Assembly: GCA_963825255.1 (NCBI GenBank)
Contig: CAWGSF010000001.1
Location: forward strand, 558,001-622,000
From: JAIBJN01 sp963825255
GTDB taxonomy: Bacteria; Actinomycetota; Thermoleophilia; Gaiellales; Gaiellaceae
Direction of reading: 5' to 3'
Length of the DNA: 64,000 nt
Positions 62,085-64,000 of the stretch are shown in pieces. The position numbers were made by a program, and so were the translations under genes. A model generated the notes under the pieces. That model was given only the letters and a program-made list of their open reading frames with translations, made no database searches and had not been told where the DNA came from. Each line of letters starts with the position of its first letter. Within the stretch, counting starts at the first letter, position 1.

Positions 62085-62359
62085 CAGTCTGCACTCCTTT
62101 CAGGGACGAAGTTCTGCGGCTGCGCACGCATCGGGTCGCGGAAGCAGAGGCCTCGCCCGGACGCGTACGCAAACGGGTGGTAGAAGGCATCGAGCGCGCA
62201 AGCGCCCGGGACGTCGAGGTGGAACTCTTCGTCGAGCTTCTGGTCGGCGACGGAGACCTTGACACGGCCGGCCGTTCGACTCCAGAAGAGCGAGACCGTG
62301 AGGCCGTCGCACTCCCGGCTTGCGAGTTCTTTCCAGTCGTTGATGGCGGTGGCGATCAC
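62084..62359 (-). CDS. Small conserved-looking protein upstream of MFS gene
   Basis: About 91 residues: VIATAINDWKELASRECDGLTVSLFWSRTAGRVKVSVADQKLDEEFHLDVPGACALDAFYHPFAYAS. GTG 62359 is chosen because GGAGGT lies 5 bp upstream; an in-frame ATG at 62425 has no such site. It resembles small single-domain proteins common in actinobacteria; no function known to me. Translationally coupled to the MFS exporter. Confidence 0.65.
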   Translation of the reverse strand: MIATAINDWKELASRECDGLTVSLFWSRTAGRVKVSVADQKLDEEFHLDVPGACALDAFYHPFAYASGRGLCFRDPMRAQPQNFVPERSAD

Positions 62360-62483
62360 GATCGACCTCCGTTGTCCGGTGACTTCGGAGGGATCGTCTG
62401 CGGCGTCTGGGTGAGCTGACTTCACCCGACGACGAGATCACCCTGGGTGAATCGACGGCGGGTGCGATGTACGCTCCTTGGTC

Positions 62484-64000
62484 ATGTCGACATACACGGC
62501 GACGGGGGTCGAGGAGACTTCGCGGCCGCTTATCCAGTCGAAGCTGGAGGCTCCCGTCCCGCGCCAGCGCGTCTCACGCCGCGAGCTTCTCGACCTGTGC
62601 GCCGGCCCGCCGCGCAAGCTGACGCTGATCCGCGCGCCTGCCGGGTGGGGGAAGTCGACGCTGCTCGCCGATTGGCACTCGCTGGAGAGCGAGACTCGGC
62701 CGTTCGCCTGGGTCGCGCTCGACGGCGGCGACAACGATCCGGTCCGCTTCTGGACCTACCTCATCCACGCGCTTCGCACCCTCGACCCGAGCGCCGGCGA
62801 GGTCTCGCTTCCGATGCTGCGGGCCCCGCGGGTCAGCGTCGTCGGCGACGTTCTCCCCGCGCTCTGCAACGAGCTCACGGCGTTACCGCACCGAGTCGTG
62901 CTCGTCCTGGACGACTATCACCTGGTCGGAAATCCGGAGATCGACGAGGGTCTCTCGTCCTTTCTCGAGCACCTTCCCCAGACCCTCGAGCTTGTGGTCT
63001 CGAGCCGTTCCGAGCCGGCGCTCCCGCTCGCCCGCCTCCGCGCCCGTGGCGAGCTGGCCGAGATCGACGCACAACAGCTTCGCTTCTCCGAGGAGGAGGC
63101 CGGCTTCTTCTTCAACGACCTGCACGGGCTCGGGCTCGACACCGAGGACGTCATCCGGCTACGGGAGCTGACTGAGGGATGGGCTGCCGGTCTCTACCTT
63201 GCGACGCTCACCATTCGCGGCCGCGCAAGCGCGCATGAGTTCATCGAGGCGTTTGCGGGCGACAACCGCCACGTCGTCGACTACCTGAGCGCGGAGGTGC
63301 TGGCCGGCCTCCCAGAGGAGGTGAGGGGCTTTCTCCTCCACACGTCCCCCCTCGACCGCCTCTGCGGCCCTCTGTGCGACGCGGTGACCGACCGACCTGG
63401 CTCTCTGCTCATCCTGCACGAGCTCGAGCGCTCGAACTTCTTCCTCATCCCTCTCGATGCCAAACGCGAGTGGTACCGGTACCACCACCTCTTCGGCGAG
63501 CTCCTGCGCCACGAGCTCGCGCTTGTCGAGCCCGAGCAGGTGCGCACGTTGCATCTCCGGGCGAGCGCATGGCACCGAGAGCAGGGCGATCCGTCCGAGG
63601 CGATCCATCACGCCACCGCGGCAGGGGACTTCGCCGATGCCTCGGAGCTGATCCTTCGCCACTGGATCGAGTTTCGAAACGAGGCGCGCCTCGAGACTGT
63701 CCTTGCCTGGCTCGACGGCCTCCCAGCCGAGACGGTGACCGGCGATGCCCGGCTTTGCCTTGTGCGGGCCTCGACGCTGCAAGAGGTCGGCCGCATCGCC
63801 GAGGCCGACCAGTGGCTGGTACTTGCCGCGCGGGGTGCGGACGGTGGGTCGCTCCTCGCCGGCCCGGCCTCGGTCGCGTCCGGCGTGGCCGCGTCGCAGG
63901 CGATCAATCTGTACTTCCTCGGGGACGCGGGCGGAATCGCCGAGACGGCGCGACCCGCGCTCGAGCTCGAGGAAGCCGGCTCCGACTATTGGCGGAGCGC
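62484..64000 (+). CDS. MalT-like LuxR-family regulator (3' truncated by window)
   Basis: 505 codons to the window end without a stop. N-terminal IQSKLEAPVPRQRVSRRELLDLC is the MalT/AcoK-type start; Walker A APAGWGKSTLLADW, Walker B VVLVLDDYHLV, GWAAGLYLATLTI and YRYHHLFGELLRHEL are typical of this ATPase class, then TPR-like helices begin. The DNA-binding HTH must lie beyond the window. Divergent from the small gene and the MFS exporter, which it may regulate. Confidence 0.92.
   Translation, partial: MSTYTATGVEETSRPLIQSKLEAPVPRQRVSRRELLDLCAGPPRKLTLIRAPAGWGKSTLLADWHSLESETRPFAWVALDGGDNDPVRFWTYLIHALRTLDPSAGEVSLPMLRAPRVSVVGDVLPALCNELTALPHRVVLVLDDYHLVGNPEIDEGLSSFLEHLPQTLELVVSSRSEPALPLARLRARGELAEIDAQQLRFSEEEAGFFFNDLHGLGLDTEDVIRLRELTEGWAAGLYLATLTIRGRASAHEFIEAFAGDNRHVVDYLSAEVLAGLPEEVRGFLLHTSPLDRLCGPLCDAVTDRPGSLLILHELERSNFFLIPLDAKREWYRYHHLFGELLRHELALVEPEQVRTLHLRASAWHREQGDPSEAIHHATAAGDFADASELILRHWIEFRNEARLETVLAWLDGLPAETVTGDARLCLVRASTLQEVGRIAEADQWLVLAARGADGGSLLAGPASVASGVAASQAINLYFLGDAGGIAETARPALELEEAGSDYWRS

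Overview
The window is high-GC DNA from an actinobacterium. The gene order comF-hpf-secA-prfB-ftsE-ftsX-ctp-rnr-smpB-ssrA, the many GTG starts and stop/start overlaps, and -10 boxes placed a few bases before start codons fit Actinomycetota. The style of the anti-sigma, LCP and MetE-like genes suggests Thermoleophilia, but that class is an inference. Many genes are broken by single-base frameshifts, most of them one extra base in a G or C run. They are dense in 2.6-9.2 kb and sparse elsewhere, so consensus sequence error is at least as likely as real gene decay.

Layout. (1) 1-11.4 kb: F1 ATP synthase genes atpA-atpG and atpD-atpC, separated by a dipeptide/oligopeptide ABC operon (C-A-B-D-F order, own promoter) and a broken zinc-finger anti-sigma gene. 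(2) 11.4-21.3 kb: a split MetE-like pair, then an LCP-family cell-wall ligase, UDP-glucose dehydrogenase, two sugar nucleotidyltransferases and a cupin, with ahcY and mtnA of the methionine cycle among them. (3) 21.3-31.1 kb: a sugar catabolic locus with a ROK repressor divergent from a xylose-type ABC transporter, two Gfo/Idh/MocA oxidoreductases, a truncated TIM-barrel isomerase, a GlcG-like protein, xylulokinase and an SDR. (4) 31.2-43.2 kb: conserved housekeeping: comF, hpf, secA, prfB with a programmed frameshift, ftsEX, an S41 protease, RNase R, smpB and ssrA (tmRNA). (5) 43.2-53.5 kb: a segment bounded by a 38-bp perfect direct repeat of the tmRNA 3' end, the signature of an element integrated in ssrA. 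It carries an FAD-dependent transhydrogenase-like flavoprotein, a large LuxR regulator, an MMPL transporter, an alpha/beta hydrolase and two paralogous membrane proteins; no integrase is visible. (6) 53.6-64 kb: a Glu/Leu-type dehydrogenase, a MacB-like ABC exporter, a solute-binding-fold protein without signal peptide, a CPBP protease, a DHA2 MFS exporter, a small conserved-looking protein and a MalT-like LuxR regulator running off the window.

How parts fit together: smpB and ssrA form the trans-translation pair; FtsEX precedes a PDZ protease; hpf and secA flank a small unknown gene. In region 3 uptake, isomerisation/oxidation and kinase genes form one inducible pentose-type pathway under the ROK regulator.
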